From JBBDXI01 sp040902425 (GTDB taxonomy: Bacteria; Planctomycetota; Phycisphaerae; Phycisphaerales; UBA1924): a stretch of DNA of 39,499 nt. Position 1 is the first letter of the stretch; every line of letters starts with the position of its first letter. The notes under the pieces were generated by a model, which worked only from the letters and a program-made list of their open reading frames with translations, made no database searches and was not told where the DNA came from. Location: the NCBI GenBank assembly GCA_040902425.1, contig JBBDXI010000030.1, positions 1 to 39,499 on the forward strand, read 5' to 3'. The position numbers and the translations under genes are program-made. Shown one piece after another: positions 31,989 to 39,499 of this stretch.

Positions 31989-32112
31989 TCCCAAGGGGCG
32001 CTTTCGGCCTCTTGCGGCCACTCCGACAGATTCCGGCAAACTCGCCAGATCCCCCGGGTTTCGCGCGCGAGTCGCGAGGTTCAGCGGTACTCGGCCGATG
32101 AGCCGAGACGCC

Positions 32113-32151
<39 letters not shown>

Positions 32152-32195
32152 TCGATCGCCGGCGCAGGCCGGCGGGGGAGTCTAGGCGGCGCACG

Positions 32196-32222
32196 AAAAA
32201 GGCCCGGGCGGTGGCCCGGGCC
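32196..32222 (-). terminator. Intrinsic terminator of the PEP-CTERM gene
   Basis: A perfect 9-bp stem (GGCCCGGGC 32201-32209, GCCCGGGCC 32214-32222) with a 4-nt loop, followed on the minus strand by five T residues (32196-32200). It starts 24 nt after the stop at 32246. Confidence 0.85.
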
Positions 32223-32245
32223 CCTGGACGCCTGGAGGGAATGGC

Positions 32246-32932
32246 TCAGCGCCGGCGACGGGCGGCGAGCAGGCCGCCGAGGCCCAGCAGCGCGAGGCTC
32301 GCGGGCGCCGGGACGTTGTTCACGAAAATATCCATGTGGCCGAAGCCCGAGCCGCTCGGGCTGGGCTGGATGCTGAAGGCGAGGAAGTCGCCGGTGAGGA
32401 AGGGCGGCGTGCCCTGCGCGGCGAAGAAGTCGGCGACGGCGACGTTGCCGTAGGCCCCGTCGCTGAAGGCGCCGAGCGCGGTGAGCGCATCGATCGTGAA
32501 CTCGCCGGGCGTCGGGGAGGCCTGGACGGAGCCGACAGCGCCGATGGTGGCCGTGTAGCGGTCGCCGCCGCCGCCGGGCCCGCCGTTCACGTCGAGCAGA
32601 ATGCTGCCGCCAGTGACCAGGCCACCAGCCAGGTTGATGGTGACGGCCGCGTCGCTGAGGCTGCCGGAGAAGCCCTGGTTGACGAAGGGGTTCGGCAGGC
32701 CGCCGGTGCGGATGAGGATCGCGGCCAGCACCGTCGTCGGCAACTGGTCGATGAACGTGATGGAGCCGGTGTGCGCGGTTCCGCCGAAGGCCGAGGGCGC
32801 GCCGGCGACATCGCGCGCCTGGAAGGCGAGGTTGTTCACGTCGAACTGGAGGCGCCGCTCCTGGGCGATCGCGCTGGTCGAGGCGACAAGGACAGCGCCT
32901 GCAACAGCGGCGAGAGACTTGGCGGTCAACAT
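32246..32932 (-). CDS. PEP-CTERM sorting domain-containing secreted protein
   Basis: A 228-residue exoprotein. The N-terminal signal peptide is MLTAKSLAAVAGAVLVASTS with cleavage near AIAQ. The mature part is a beta-rich, Gly/Ser/Thr-rich domain without a known name. The C-terminus VPAPASLALLGLGGLLAARR is a PEP-CTERM tripartite signal (Pro-rich motif, membrane helix, basic tail), recognised by exosortase in exopolysaccharide-producing bacteria. GGAAGGAG lies about 10 nt before the ATG at 32932. The frame is open upstream but without protein-like sequence. A terminator hairpin follows. It is divergent from ychF, with a 269-nt gap holding no other gene. Confidence 0.9.
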   Translation of the reverse strand: MLTAKSLAAVAGAVLVASTSAIAQERRLQFDVNNLAFQARDVAGAPSAFGGTAHTGSITFIDQLPTTVLAAILIRTGGLPNPFVNQGFSGSLSDAAVTINLAGGLVTGGSILLDVNGGPGGGGDRYTATIGAVGSVQASPTPGEFTIDALTALGAFSDGAYGNVAVADFFAAQGTPPFLTGDFLAFSIQPSPSGSGFGHMDIFVNNVPAPASLALLGLGGLLAARRRR

Positions 32933-33201
32933 CGGAATCTCACTCCTTCCATTCCGGCCGCGCAGCCGGGCGCACACGTACCCCCACCCGTGCGGTTCAT
33001 CCGCGCGGCAATGCCCCAAGGCACCGGGGAGTAGCTTGCCCCAAATCGGGGCCCGCGCCAAGTGCAGACTTGGTGTTTTTTGAGATTTATCCGGACCGAC
33101 GGGGGTTTTCGCCGACCCGTTTCACCCCCCGGAGGCGCCGGAGAGGGGGTTCCCTATCATCCCGGCTCACTTTCCCCTAACAGAGTTACCGGAGGGTTCG
33201 G

Positions 33202-34305
33202 ATGGAAGCCGGGATCGTCGGTCTGCCCAACGTGGGCAAGTCAACGCTGTTTAATGCCCTCACGGCGGCCGGGGCGCTCGCGGCCAACTACCCGTTCGCC
33301 ACCATCGAGCCCAACGTCGGGATCGTGCCGATCCCCGACCCGCGGCTGGACACCATCGCCCGGTACATCACGACGCAGAAGGTGGTGCCGGCGGCGCTGC
33401 GGCTGGTCGACATCGCGGGGCTGGTCCGCGGGGCGAGCCAGGGCGAGGGACTTGGCAACCAGTTCCTCAGCCACATCCGCGAGGTGGACGCGGTCGTGCA
33501 GGTGGTCCGCTGCTTCACGCGGGCCCCCGGTGGCGAGGTGGTGCACCACGTGGAGGGCTCGGTCGACCCGGTGCGCGACATCGAGACCATCCGTACCGAG
33601 CTGATCCTCGCCGATCTGCAGACGACCGAGAGCGCCCTCTCCAAGGCCGAGCGGGCCGCCAAGGGGCGCGAGCCCGAGGCGATCGCCCGGTTCGAGGTGC
33701 TCAAGCGGGTGCTGCCCCTGCTCCAGGCGGGGACGCCGGCGCGCCGGCTGGAGATCGTCGATGCCGAGCAGGCGCGCCAGTTCAAGAGCCTGGGGCTGCT
33801 GACCGCCAAGCGCGTGCTCTACGTGTGCAACGTGGATGAGGACGACCTCGCCGGGCGGAGCGACGCGGTGGGCCGGGTGCGCGAGCTCGCCGAGCGCGAG
33901 GGGGCCGACGTGATCGCCGTGTGCGCCCGCCTGGAGGCGGAGCTGGTAGAGTTGGAGGGCGCCGAGAAGCAGGAGATGCTCGCCTCGATGGGGATCGACG
34001 AGCCGGCGCTGAGCAAGGTGGCGCACGCGGCCTACCACCTGCTGGGGCTCCAGAGCTTCTACACCGCGGGGCCCAAGCAGATCAAGGCGTGGCCGATCCC
34101 GATCGGGGCCACGGCCCCGCAGGCCGCGGGGACGATCCATACTGACTTCGAGAAGGGGTTCATCCGCGCCGAGGTCTACTCGGTGGCGGACCTGGAGGAG
34201 CACGGGAGCGAGAAGGCGATCCGCGAGGCGGGCCGGATGCGGACGGAGGGCAAGGGCTACATCGTCCAGGACGGGGACGTGTGCTTCTTCCTGTTCAACG
34301 TCTGA
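33202..34305 (+). CDS. ychF: Redox-regulated ATPase YchF (OLA1 family)
   Basis: A 367-residue, complete protein. G1 is GLPNVGKSTLF (about residues 7-17), G3 is DIAGLV, followed by RGASQGEGLGNQFLSHIREV and QVVRCF, all hallmark YchF sequences; a coiled-coil insert and a C-terminal TGS domain (HTDFEKGFIRAEVYSVADL ... YIVQDGDVCFFLFNV) follow. YchF binds and hydrolyses ATP in preference to GTP, associates with ribosomes and affects stress responses. GGAGGG lies 6-7 nt before the ATG. It is convergent with the Bax-inhibitor gene. Confidence 0.97.
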   Translation: MEAGIVGLPNVGKSTLFNALTAAGALAANYPFATIEPNVGIVPIPDPRLDTIARYITTQKVVPAALRLVDIAGLVRGASQGEGLGNQFLSHIREVDAVVQVVRCFTRAPGGEVVHHVEGSVDPVRDIETIRTELILADLQTTESALSKAERAAKGREPEAIARFEVLKRVLPLLQAGTPARRLEIVDAEQARQFKSLGLLTAKRVLYVCNVDEDDLAGRSDAVGRVRELAEREGADVIAVCARLEAELVELEGAEKQEMLASMGIDEPALSKVAHAAYHLLGLQSFYTAGPKQIKAWPIPIGATAPQAAGTIHTDFEKGFIRAEVYSVADLEEHGSEKAIREAGRMRTEGKGYIVQDGDVCFFLFNV

Positions 34306-34316
34306 GCGCGGGTGAG

Positions 34317-34344
34317 CCGGGGCGTCGCCGCCCCCCCGCCCCGG
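34317..34344. terminator. GC hairpin between convergent ychF and Bax-inhibitor genes
   Basis: CCGGGGCG (34317-34324) pairs with CGCCCCGG (34337-34344) in the 45-nt convergent gap. No U-tract is present on either strand, so it is only a possible bidirectional terminator. Confidence 0.3.
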
Positions 34345-34350
34345 GCACGG

Positions 34351-35100
34351 TCACCGCTTGTTGAACTTCGCCAGCAGCCTCAGAACCTCGATGTAGAGCC
34401 AGACGAGCGTGACCAGCAGGCCGAACGCGCCGTACCACTCCATGTACCGCGGGGCCTTGTTGGTGACGCCGGCCTCGATGAACTGGAAGTCGAGGACGAG
34501 GTTCAGCGAGGCGAGGACGACCACAAAGAGGCTGAAGCCGATCCCCAGCCACCCCGCCTCCCAGCCGAGCTGGACGATGCCGACGCCCAACATGTTGAGC
34601 AGCATGCCCAGGGCGTAGTAGAGGCCCACGCCGACCGTGGCGACGACCACCACCTTCATGGCCGTGCCGCTGAGCCGCACGAGACCCAGGGAGAAGGCCA
34701 GGAGCACGGCCGCGGCGATGCCGAACGTCAGGAACATCGCCTGGACCACGATCCCCGGGGGCACGTTGAAGTGCTGCGGGATGACCCAGGAGAGGAACCC
34801 GACGAACGCCCCCTGCAGGAGCGCGTAGACCGGGGCGAGGATCGGCGCCGTCCGCGGGGCGAAGCTGACGATCAGGCCCACCACCAGCCCGGCGATCGCG
34901 GACCCGAGCACAGCGATCATGCCCTGGCCGGTCGGGGCCCCCTGCATGTACTGCCAGGCCATCGTGGCCGTCGTGAAGCAAAGGCCCAGCAGGATGCCGG
35001 TCTTCGCGATCGTGCCGCCGAAAGTCATGCTGGCCGCGGCGGGGCGGTCGAGCAACTGGGGGTCGAGGAAGGCCTTCATCGCGGGATTGGCGGTTCGCAT
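34351..35100 (-). CDS. Bax inhibitor-1/YccA family membrane protein
   Basis: A 249-residue protein with seven predicted membrane helices after the family-typical N-terminus MRTANPAMKAFLDPQ. Helices include GILLGLCFTTATMAWQYM, MIAVLGSAIAGLVVGLIVSF, ALLQGAFVGFLSWV, AMFLTFGIAAAVLLAFSLGL and LNLVLDFQFIEAG, the last carrying the conserved acidic residues (Asp and Glu) near helix 6-7 that form the pH-sensing/Ca2+-leak site in BI-1 homologues. GAGGA lies about 7 nt before the ATG. Likely an inner-membrane protein; the bacterial role is not settled. It is divergent from the FG-GAP gene (119-nt gap). Confidence 0.92.
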   Translation of the reverse strand: MRTANPAMKAFLDPQLLDRPAAASMTFGGTIAKTGILLGLCFTTATMAWQYMQGAPTGQGMIAVLGSAIAGLVVGLIVSFAPRTAPILAPVYALLQGAFVGFLSWVIPQHFNVPPGIVVQAMFLTFGIAAAVLLAFSLGLVRLSGTAMKVVVVATVGVGLYYALGMLLNMLGVGIVQLGWEAGWLGIGFSLFVVVLASLNLVLDFQFIEAGVTNKAPRYMEWYGAFGLLVTLVWLYIEVLRLLAKFNKR

Positions 35101-35219
35101 GGGGTGTCCTCGTATTCTGCCGCGCGGGGACCGGCGGGGCGGCCGCCATGGCCGCGGGGCAACAGGATAGCGGATCGGCGTGATAGGCTGAAGGGAATCG
35201 GAATTTGGAGGCCCGGCGC

Positions 35220-36701
35220 ATGATCCCAGCGATGATGGCGGTGGCGGGGATGGTGGTGGCGGGGGCAGGGGGGTTGCTGCCGCCGGCGCCGACGGGCATC
35301 GGGGCGGGGCCGGGGGCGGCGCCCACGACGCCGCGGGTGCTCTGGTCGTTCCCGATCGGGTCGTACTGCTTCGGCGGGGCGTCGGTGGCGGATGTGGATG
35401 GGGATGGTGGGCTCGACATCGCTTTCGCGACGTACTTCGGGGACTCGAAAGTCCGGGTGGTCCGCGGGAAGGACGGCAAAGAGATCTGGACCTACGACGC
35501 GGGCGGGGGCAAGGGCGCGGCCTGCCTGGATGCGTCCCTGCGCTTCGTGGACCTGGATGAGGATGGGGAGCTGGAGCTGGTCGTGCCGGTGTCGAACACC
35601 TCGCAGGTGATCGCCTTCGACGCCCGGACGGGCGCGAAGCGGTGGACCTACGAGGCCGGGCAGGGCGAGTGCATCGACACGCCGCCGTGGATCGGCGACC
35701 TGGATGGGGACGCGAAGCCGGATGTGGTCGTGGGCACCTTCAAGACGAAGCTGCACCTCATCCGCGGCCTCGACGGGACGCTCATCAAGACGGTGAAGAT
35801 GGGCGAGAAGGGGGCGGTGCAGAGCTGCCCCATCGTCATGGACCTCGACGGCGACGGCGTGAAGGACTTCATCGCCGCCACGTTCCACGGCGACCACCGC
35901 GTGGTCGCGGTGAGCGGGAAGGACGGCTCGGAGCTGTGGGGGGTGCAGACGGGCGGCCACATCTACCACGGCCCGAGCGTCGGCGACCTCGACGGCGACA
36001 ACAAGCCGGACTTCGCCGTCGCGTCGTACGACGGGAAGGTCTACGCGTTCCACTTCGACGGGTCGGTGGCGTGGTCGAAGAACCCGGGGGAGCGGTACTA
36101 CATGTCGCCGACGGTGATGGCGGATGCCGACGGGGATGGGAAGCCGGAGGTGGTGATCGCGGGCGAGAAGCTCACCGTCTTCAAGGGCGACGGGTCCATG
36201 CTCTACAGCGTCCCTGTCGGCGGCGGGACGCTCTCGGGCGTGACGCGGGGCGTGAGCGTCGCGGACCTGGATGGGAACGGGAAGCCGGACTTCTGCTTCG
36301 TGAACGACCGGGGTCACTTCCGGGCGGTGCGGGCGCGGGACGGCAAGACGATCGCCGAGTTCAGCGCTGAGGAGCTGGCGGGGTACCGGGTGGTCTCGAA
36401 CAGCCACGGCCCGGCGATCGCCGACTTCGACGGCGACGGGACGCTGGATGTCTTCTTCGTGGTCGGGAGCGGGGATGGGCAGAAGGAGCCGCGCAGGGGG
36501 CTGGCGATCTGCCTGACCGGCTTCGCGGGCGCAGCGCGGGCCAACAACCGGGATCAGGGCTGGTTCATGATCCGCCACGACCCGCAGAACACGGGGAACA
36601 CCGCGACGCCTGTGAGCATCCCGCGGAACCCGGCGAAGCCGCCCCCCCTCCCGCCGCCCCCCCTCCCGCCTGCCGCCGAGCCGGCTAACGCTGGTGAATG
36701 A
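35220..36701 (+). CDS. Secreted FG-GAP/VCBS repeat protein (beta-propeller)
   Basis: A 493-residue protein. The ATG at 35220 has GGAGG 8-9 nt upstream and opens a hydrophobic signal (MIPAMMAVAGMVVAGAGGLL). It then has about seven repeats with Ca-binding DxDxDG loops: ADVDGDGGLDIAF, VDLDEDGELELVV, GDLDGDAKPDVVV, MDLDGDGVKDFIA, GDLDGDNKPDFAV, ADADGDGKPEVVI, ADLDGNGKPDFCF, ADFDGDGTLDVFF. This is the FG-GAP/VCBS propeller seen in integrin-like and exported proteins. GKDGKEIWTYD and DARTGAKRWTYE are PQQ-propeller-like strands between them. A Pro-rich tail ends the protein. Probably extracytoplasmic, in binding or adhesion. Its 3' end overlaps the convergent next gene by 17 nt. Confidence 0.9.
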   Translation: MIPAMMAVAGMVVAGAGGLLPPAPTGIGAGPGAAPTTPRVLWSFPIGSYCFGGASVADVDGDGGLDIAFATYFGDSKVRVVRGKDGKEIWTYDAGGGKGAACLDASLRFVDLDEDGELELVVPVSNTSQVIAFDARTGAKRWTYEAGQGECIDTPPWIGDLDGDAKPDVVVGTFKTKLHLIRGLDGTLIKTVKMGEKGAVQSCPIVMDLDGDGVKDFIAATFHGDHRVVAVSGKDGSELWGVQTGGHIYHGPSVGDLDGDNKPDFAVASYDGKVYAFHFDGSVAWSKNPGERYYMSPTVMADADGDGKPEVVIAGEKLTVFKGDGSMLYSVPVGGGTLSGVTRGVSVADLDGNGKPDFCFVNDRGHFRAVRARDGKTIAEFSAEELAGYRVVSNSHGPAIADFDGDGTLDVFFVVGSGDGQKEPRRGLAICLTGFAGAARANNRDQGWFMIRHDPQNTGNTATPVSIPRNPAKPPPLPPPPLPPAAEPANAGE

Positions 36702-37854
36702 ACAGCACCTCGCTGCCGTACAGCGGGTAGGCCATCTCGCCGGTGAACATCCGCGCGCCGGTAAGGTCCCAGCCGAGGGGCGCGGTCAGGTGCTCGAGGG
36801 CGGCGTGGTAGTTCGGCACGGGGAACGAGCGCAGCGTGTCGGGAGTGAGCCGGGAGCGCAGGATCGGGGCATCGAGCGGGAGCACGTCGGCGTCGCGGGC
36901 CGGGTCGGGTAGCCGCACCGGCGCCCCCCGCACCGAGGTGTCGTAGGCGGCCAGCGCGAAGTCGCACCCCGGCCACGCCGACTCGTGGATGATCATGCGC
37001 AGGGCCAGCCGCCGGTAGGGGTGGGCGATGCAATCGCCGAGGCAGAAGGTGTCCGGCCCTTCCGCGGGCGACGCGAGCGGCGTCGCGGCCGGGAGGGTCT
37101 CGCTCAGGAAGACGTCGGAGCTCGCGTCGCGCCGGATGGGGCCCGTGGCGATCTCGTAGACGGTGAGCGCCCCCTCGCGCGTCGTCGAGATGGCCAGGTC
37201 CGCCGGCCGGCAGAAGGGGGTGACCAGGCGGGCGTGCTCTTCCGGGCGGGTGCGGGAGTGGCTCGCGGCGAACCGGACACGGGCGGTGGGCCGCAGCCGG
37301 CGGACCCCGACGAACGCGGCGAGGACGAGGATGTCCACGCGGTCCGGGCGCGCGCGCGAGGGGTGCACGATCCACGTGACCGAGGCCAGGTCGATGGAGA
37401 TGCCCTTCAGCAGGGCCATGCCCCGGTGGACCAGCTGCCGCGCCCCCTCCTGCTGGCGCCGCCGGGTATCCGGGAGCGCATCGGCGAGGATGGCGTCGAG
37501 GCCGGTGCGGGTGCCGTAGGTGCGCTGGAGTTCGGCGTTGAACGCGCTCAGCTCGGCCTCGGCGGCCTTCACGGTGCGCGGATCGGCCCCGTGCAGGCGT
37601 GCGGCGCGGACGAACTGGCGGAGGGGCGAGACGCCCGGGAGCGAGCTAAGGGCGACCAGCGGATCGGGGGCACGCAGGGCCGTCATGAGGCGGCTGGCGA
37701 GGGTCTTGTCGATGCCCAGCGTCCTGGCGGCCTCGATGGGCCCGAGGCCGGCGAGGGGCGAGGAATCGATGACGGCCCGCAGCGCGGTGGTCAGCTGGTC
37801 GGAAAGTCTGACAAGCGTGGCGGTCTCGGTCTGCGTGAGCGGATCGTGCGGCAT
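36685..37854 (-). CDS. Unrecognised 389-aa protein with HTH-like N-terminus
   Basis: The ATG at 37854 (MPHDPLTQTETATLVRLSDQ) is preferred; the frame is open to 38058 but the upstream part overlaps the divergent promoter region. Residues about 40-75 (GLGPIEAARTLGIDKTLASRL followed by MTALRAPDPLVALSSLPG) look like a helix-turn-helix. The remaining 300 residues contain no signature that I know (for example VDILVLAAFVGVRRLRPTAR, IIHESAWPGCDFALAAYDTS, NYHAALEHLTAPLGWDLTGA). No signal or membrane helix is seen, so it is probably cytosolic and may be a regulator. A palindrome between its promoter and that of the divergent gene is a natural candidate target. The weak ribosome site is GAAAGAAG. Confidence 0.72.
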   Translation of the reverse strand: MPHDPLTQTETATLVRLSDQLTTALRAVIDSSPLAGLGPIEAARTLGIDKTLASRLMTALRAPDPLVALSSLPGVSPLRQFVRAARLHGADPRTVKAAEAELSAFNAELQRTYGTRTGLDAILADALPDTRRRQQEGARQLVHRGMALLKGISIDLASVTWIVHPSRARPDRVDILVLAAFVGVRRLRPTARVRFAASHSRTRPEEHARLVTPFCRPADLAISTTREGALTVYEIATGPIRRDASSDVFLSETLPAATPLASPAEGPDTFCLGDCIAHPYRRLALRMIIHESAWPGCDFALAAYDTSVRGAPVRLPDPARDADVLPLDAPILRSRLTPDTLRSFPVPNYHAALEHLTAPLGWDLTGARMFTGEMAYPLYGSEVLFIHQR

Positions 37855-37898
37855 GGGTCTTCTTTCGCCCTTGCGGACCACTGCACCGTGCGCACCAA

Positions 37899-37950
37899 AT
37901 TGTACCGCAGAAAGATTCTCCTTGCAATCTCTAAGAGATTGCAATATACC
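37899..37950. promoter_or_regulatory. Divergent promoter pair sharing one palindromic -35 box, with operator-like dyad
   Basis: TTGCAATCTC (37922-37931) and GAGATTGCAA (37935-37944) form a perfect 10-bp dyad with a TAA centre in an AT-rich patch. The self-complementary TTGCAA at 37922-37927 is 17 nt from TATACC (37945-37950) on the plus strand, and 17 nt from TACAAT on the minus strand (37904-37899). Both spacings are ideal for sigma70. The minus promoter would serve the 389-aa gene, the plus promoter the dockerin-type gene. A protein bound to the dyad would block both. Confidence 0.6.
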
Positions 37951-38005
37951 CGCTACCCAAGGGACATCGTTGTTCGATCCCCCAAACCCCACCAGGGAAT
38001 GTCCT

Positions 38006-38749
38006 ATGCCTCCCTCGACCTTGACCGCTCCTGCCGTATTCGGGGTCATGGCCGCCACCGCCGCGGCGCAGGTGACGCCGATCGGGCCCTTCTCCGGCCC
38101 CCACCGTGAGAGCTTTGAGACGCAGCCCGCGGTGCCGAATCAGCTGTACGAGTGCCTTCCTGGCGGCGTGTTCGCTGGCGCGGGGAGTATCTGCGAGCCG
38201 GAGGGCGACTCGCTCATCGTCACACAGTTCACGTCTCTCTTCTGCATCGCCACACCCCGGACGGGCAACCGCTTCGTCTTTGGCCTGGAGGCGCCTGTGG
38301 AGGTCACCTTCAACGCGCCGGCCCGCCGCTTCGGGGGCTATTTCGCGACCCATGGGGGCGACGACGGGGGGTCGGTGGTCTTTTCCGACGGCGCCACGGT
38401 CGTAGGGACGGTCGCGCTCACGACCAACCAGTGCACGTACGTCTGGAACGGCTGGGAGAGCACCACGCCCTTCACCAGGGTGCGGATCATCGGCGAGAGC
38501 GCCTTCAGCGAGGGCGGGTACGTCTTCATGGATGACCTGGAGTTCGCCGCGGCCGGCGCGGGTTGCTACCCCAACTGCGACGGCTCGACGCAGGCCCCGG
38601 TGCTCAACGTCCAGGATTTCGGGTGCTTCCTGGCGAGGTACGCCGCCGGTGAGGCGTATGCCAACTGCGACGGTTCCACGCAGCCGCCGGTGCTCAACGT
38701 GCAGGATTTCGGGTGCTTCCTGTCGCGGTACGCGGCCGGGTGCCCGTAA
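38006..38749 (+). CDS. Secreted protein with two C-terminal Cys-containing dockerin-like repeats
   Basis: A 247-residue protein. The N-terminal signal ends near VMAATAAAQ. The middle domain is beta-rich (FETQPAVPNQLYECLPGG, RFGGYFATHGGDDGGSVVF, VRIIGESAFSEGGYVFMDDL), like lectin/jelly-roll exported domains. The C-terminus has two near-identical 29-residue units: NCDGSTQAPVLNVQDFGCFL-ARYAAGEAYA and NCDGSTQPPVLNVQDFGCFL-SRYAAG, each with NxDxS...LNVxDFxCFL, the GC-type dockerin of planctomycetes. These presumably fold as paired EF-hands and anchor or attach the protein outside the cell. AGGGA lies about 9 nt before the ATG. A terminator follows 14 nt after the stop. Confidence 0.85.
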   Translation: MPPSTLTAPAVFGVMAATAAAQVTPIGPFSGPHRESFETQPAVPNQLYECLPGGVFAGAGSICEPEGDSLIVTQFTSLFCIATPRTGNRFVFGLEAPVEVTFNAPARRFGGYFATHGGDDGGSVVFSDGATVVGTVALTTNQCTYVWNGWESTTPFTRVRIIGESAFSEGGYVFMDDLEFAAAGAGCYPNCDGSTQAPVLNVQDFGCFLARYAAGEAYANCDGSTQPPVLNVQDFGCFLSRYAAGCP

Positions 38750-38763
38750 CGGTCTCCGCTAAG

Positions 38764-38799
38764 CCGGCCGCGCGCGGGCGTTCCGTCGCGGCCGGTTTT
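38764..38799 (+). terminator. Intrinsic terminator of the dockerin-type gene
   Basis: CCGGCCGCG (38764-38772) pairs with CGCGGCCGG (38787-38795), loop 14 nt, followed by TTTT (38796-38799). It is a clear rho-independent terminator between this gene and the next. Confidence 0.82.
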
Positions 38800-38847
38800 C
38801 AATCCTGGTCCAGAAGGACCGGCGCTGGGCGCCGGAGGGAGTCCCTT

Positions 38848-39499
38848 ATGAACACGCATCACAGAACCGTCGATCGCCGTGCCCCCCTGGCCTGTGGCGC
38901 GGTCTTATGTGCAGTAGGGCTCGCGGCCTCCGCGAATGCCCAGTGCGAGTGGCAGCCGGGTGAGGGCATCCCCGGGGTAGCCGGGCTCTCGTACGCGTCG
39001 GTGATGTGGGACCCCGACGGAGCCGGGCCTCAGCCCGAGCGCCTGGTGGTCGGCGGCCAGTTCACGGCGGCAGGCCGGACCCTGGCGTCGAACATCGCCA
39101 TGTGGGACGGGTCGGGGTGGCAGGCGCTGGGCAGCGGCATGGACCAGTACGTCAAGGCCCTGGCGGTGCTCCCCACCGGCGAACTCGTCGCCGCCGGAGC
39201 GTTCTCGACCGCGGGCGGCACTCCGGCGAGGCGCATCGCCCGCTGGGATGGGAACGCATGGTCCCCCTTGGGGACGGGCGTCGGCAGCGTGCAGTTCGAC
39301 GCGGTCTTTGCGCTCGCCGTGCTTCCCGGCGGCGACCTGATCGCGGGCGGGGCCTTCTCGGGCGCGGGCGGGAACCCCGCCAACAACGTCGCCCGGTGGA
39401 ACGGCTCTTCGTGGTCGGCCCTCGGTTCGGGTCTCAACGGGTCGGTGGCGGCGCTTGCGGTCCGCCCGGGCGGTGAGCTGGTGGCGGCGGGCGGTTTCG
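38848..39499 (+). CDS. Secreted beta-propeller-like repeat protein, 5' part (cut by window end)
   Basis: From the ATG at 38848 (GGAGGG about 9 nt upstream) the frame is open to the window end, 217 codons. A signal peptide (LACGAVLCAVGLAASANAQ) is followed by repeats of about 50 residues: LVVGGQFTAAGRTLASNIAM-WDGSGWQALGSGM, LVAAGAFSTAGGTPARRIAR-WDGNAWSPLGTGV, LIAGGAFSGAGGNPANNVAR-WNGSSWSALGSGL. The pattern 'L.aGGxF..AGG.....iArWdG..W..LGsG' is typical of planctomycete and other exported kelch-like propellers of unknown function. The C-terminus, possibly with a dockerin, lies beyond the window. Confidence 0.85.
   Translation, partial: MNTHHRTVDRRAPLACGAVLCAVGLAASANAQCEWQPGEGIPGVAGLSYASVMWDPDGAGPQPERLVVGGQFTAAGRTLASNIAMWDGSGWQALGSGMDQYVKALAVLPTGELVAAGAFSTAGGTPARRIARWDGNAWSPLGTGVGSVQFDAVFALAVLPGGDLIAGGAFSGAGGNPANNVARWNGSSWSALGSGLNGSVAALAVRPGGELVAAGGF

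Overview
The window looks like a GC-rich planctomycete chromosome, most likely of the Phycisphaerae. The signs are three fibro-slime exoproteins, a PEP-CTERM protein, a protein ending in two cysteine-containing dockerin-like repeats, a membrane protein with a C-terminal CxxCG/CPECG zinc ribbon, and a tyrosine integrase of the type common in planctomycetes. The taxon is inferred from gene content; there is no rRNA gene here.

Layout. Core-like DNA fills 1-12138: a partial glycosyltransferase (-), a sulfotransferase (+), an orphan nuoH (+), a secreted protein with an internal duplication and murA (both -), three consecutive fibro-slime paralogues (+), a small lipoprotein (-), and a two-gene homoserine/methionine operon (PLP transsulfuration-type enzyme, then homoserine dehydrogenase). 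A tRNA-Arg(CCU) gene follows on the minus strand. Core-like DNA resumes after 32151 with a PEP-CTERM protein, ychF, a Bax-inhibitor-1 family protein, an FG-GAP/VCBS repeat protein, an unrecognised HTH-like protein, a dockerin-type secreted protein and the start of a beta-propeller-like protein cut by the window end.

Between them, from 12174 to 32151, lies an integrated island of about 19.9 kb. It is bounded by a perfect 39-bp direct repeat of the 5' half of the tRNA-Arg gene. It carries the integrase beside the tRNA; a 2276-residue RHS/YD-repeat protein with a lower-GC C-terminal tip and a membrane/zinc-ribbon gene 10 nt downstream; a membrane-anchored coiled-coil protein and an ArsR-like regulator; and a minus-strand cluster that resembles a decaying defence locus. 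That cluster holds a broken DUF2130 gene, a HerA-like ATPase fragment joined to a DNA methyltransferase fragment, a coiled-coil gene, and an intact HerA-like ATPase fused to a wHTH and a PD-(D/E)xK-like nuclease. A nucleotide-cyclase-like protein and small ORFs complete it.

The most interesting regulatory finding is upstream of the methionine operon. A good sigma70-type promoter (9439-9466) would start transcription 2-3 nt before an ATG that opens a 32-codon ORF with four Met codons among codons 9-15. Those codons coincide with a perfect 8-bp hairpin and are followed by two more hairpins before the operon. This has the layout of a leaderless methionine leader peptide/attenuator. A second notable site is a palindrome at 37922-37944, in which one TTGCAA hexamer can act as the -35 box of two divergent promoters.
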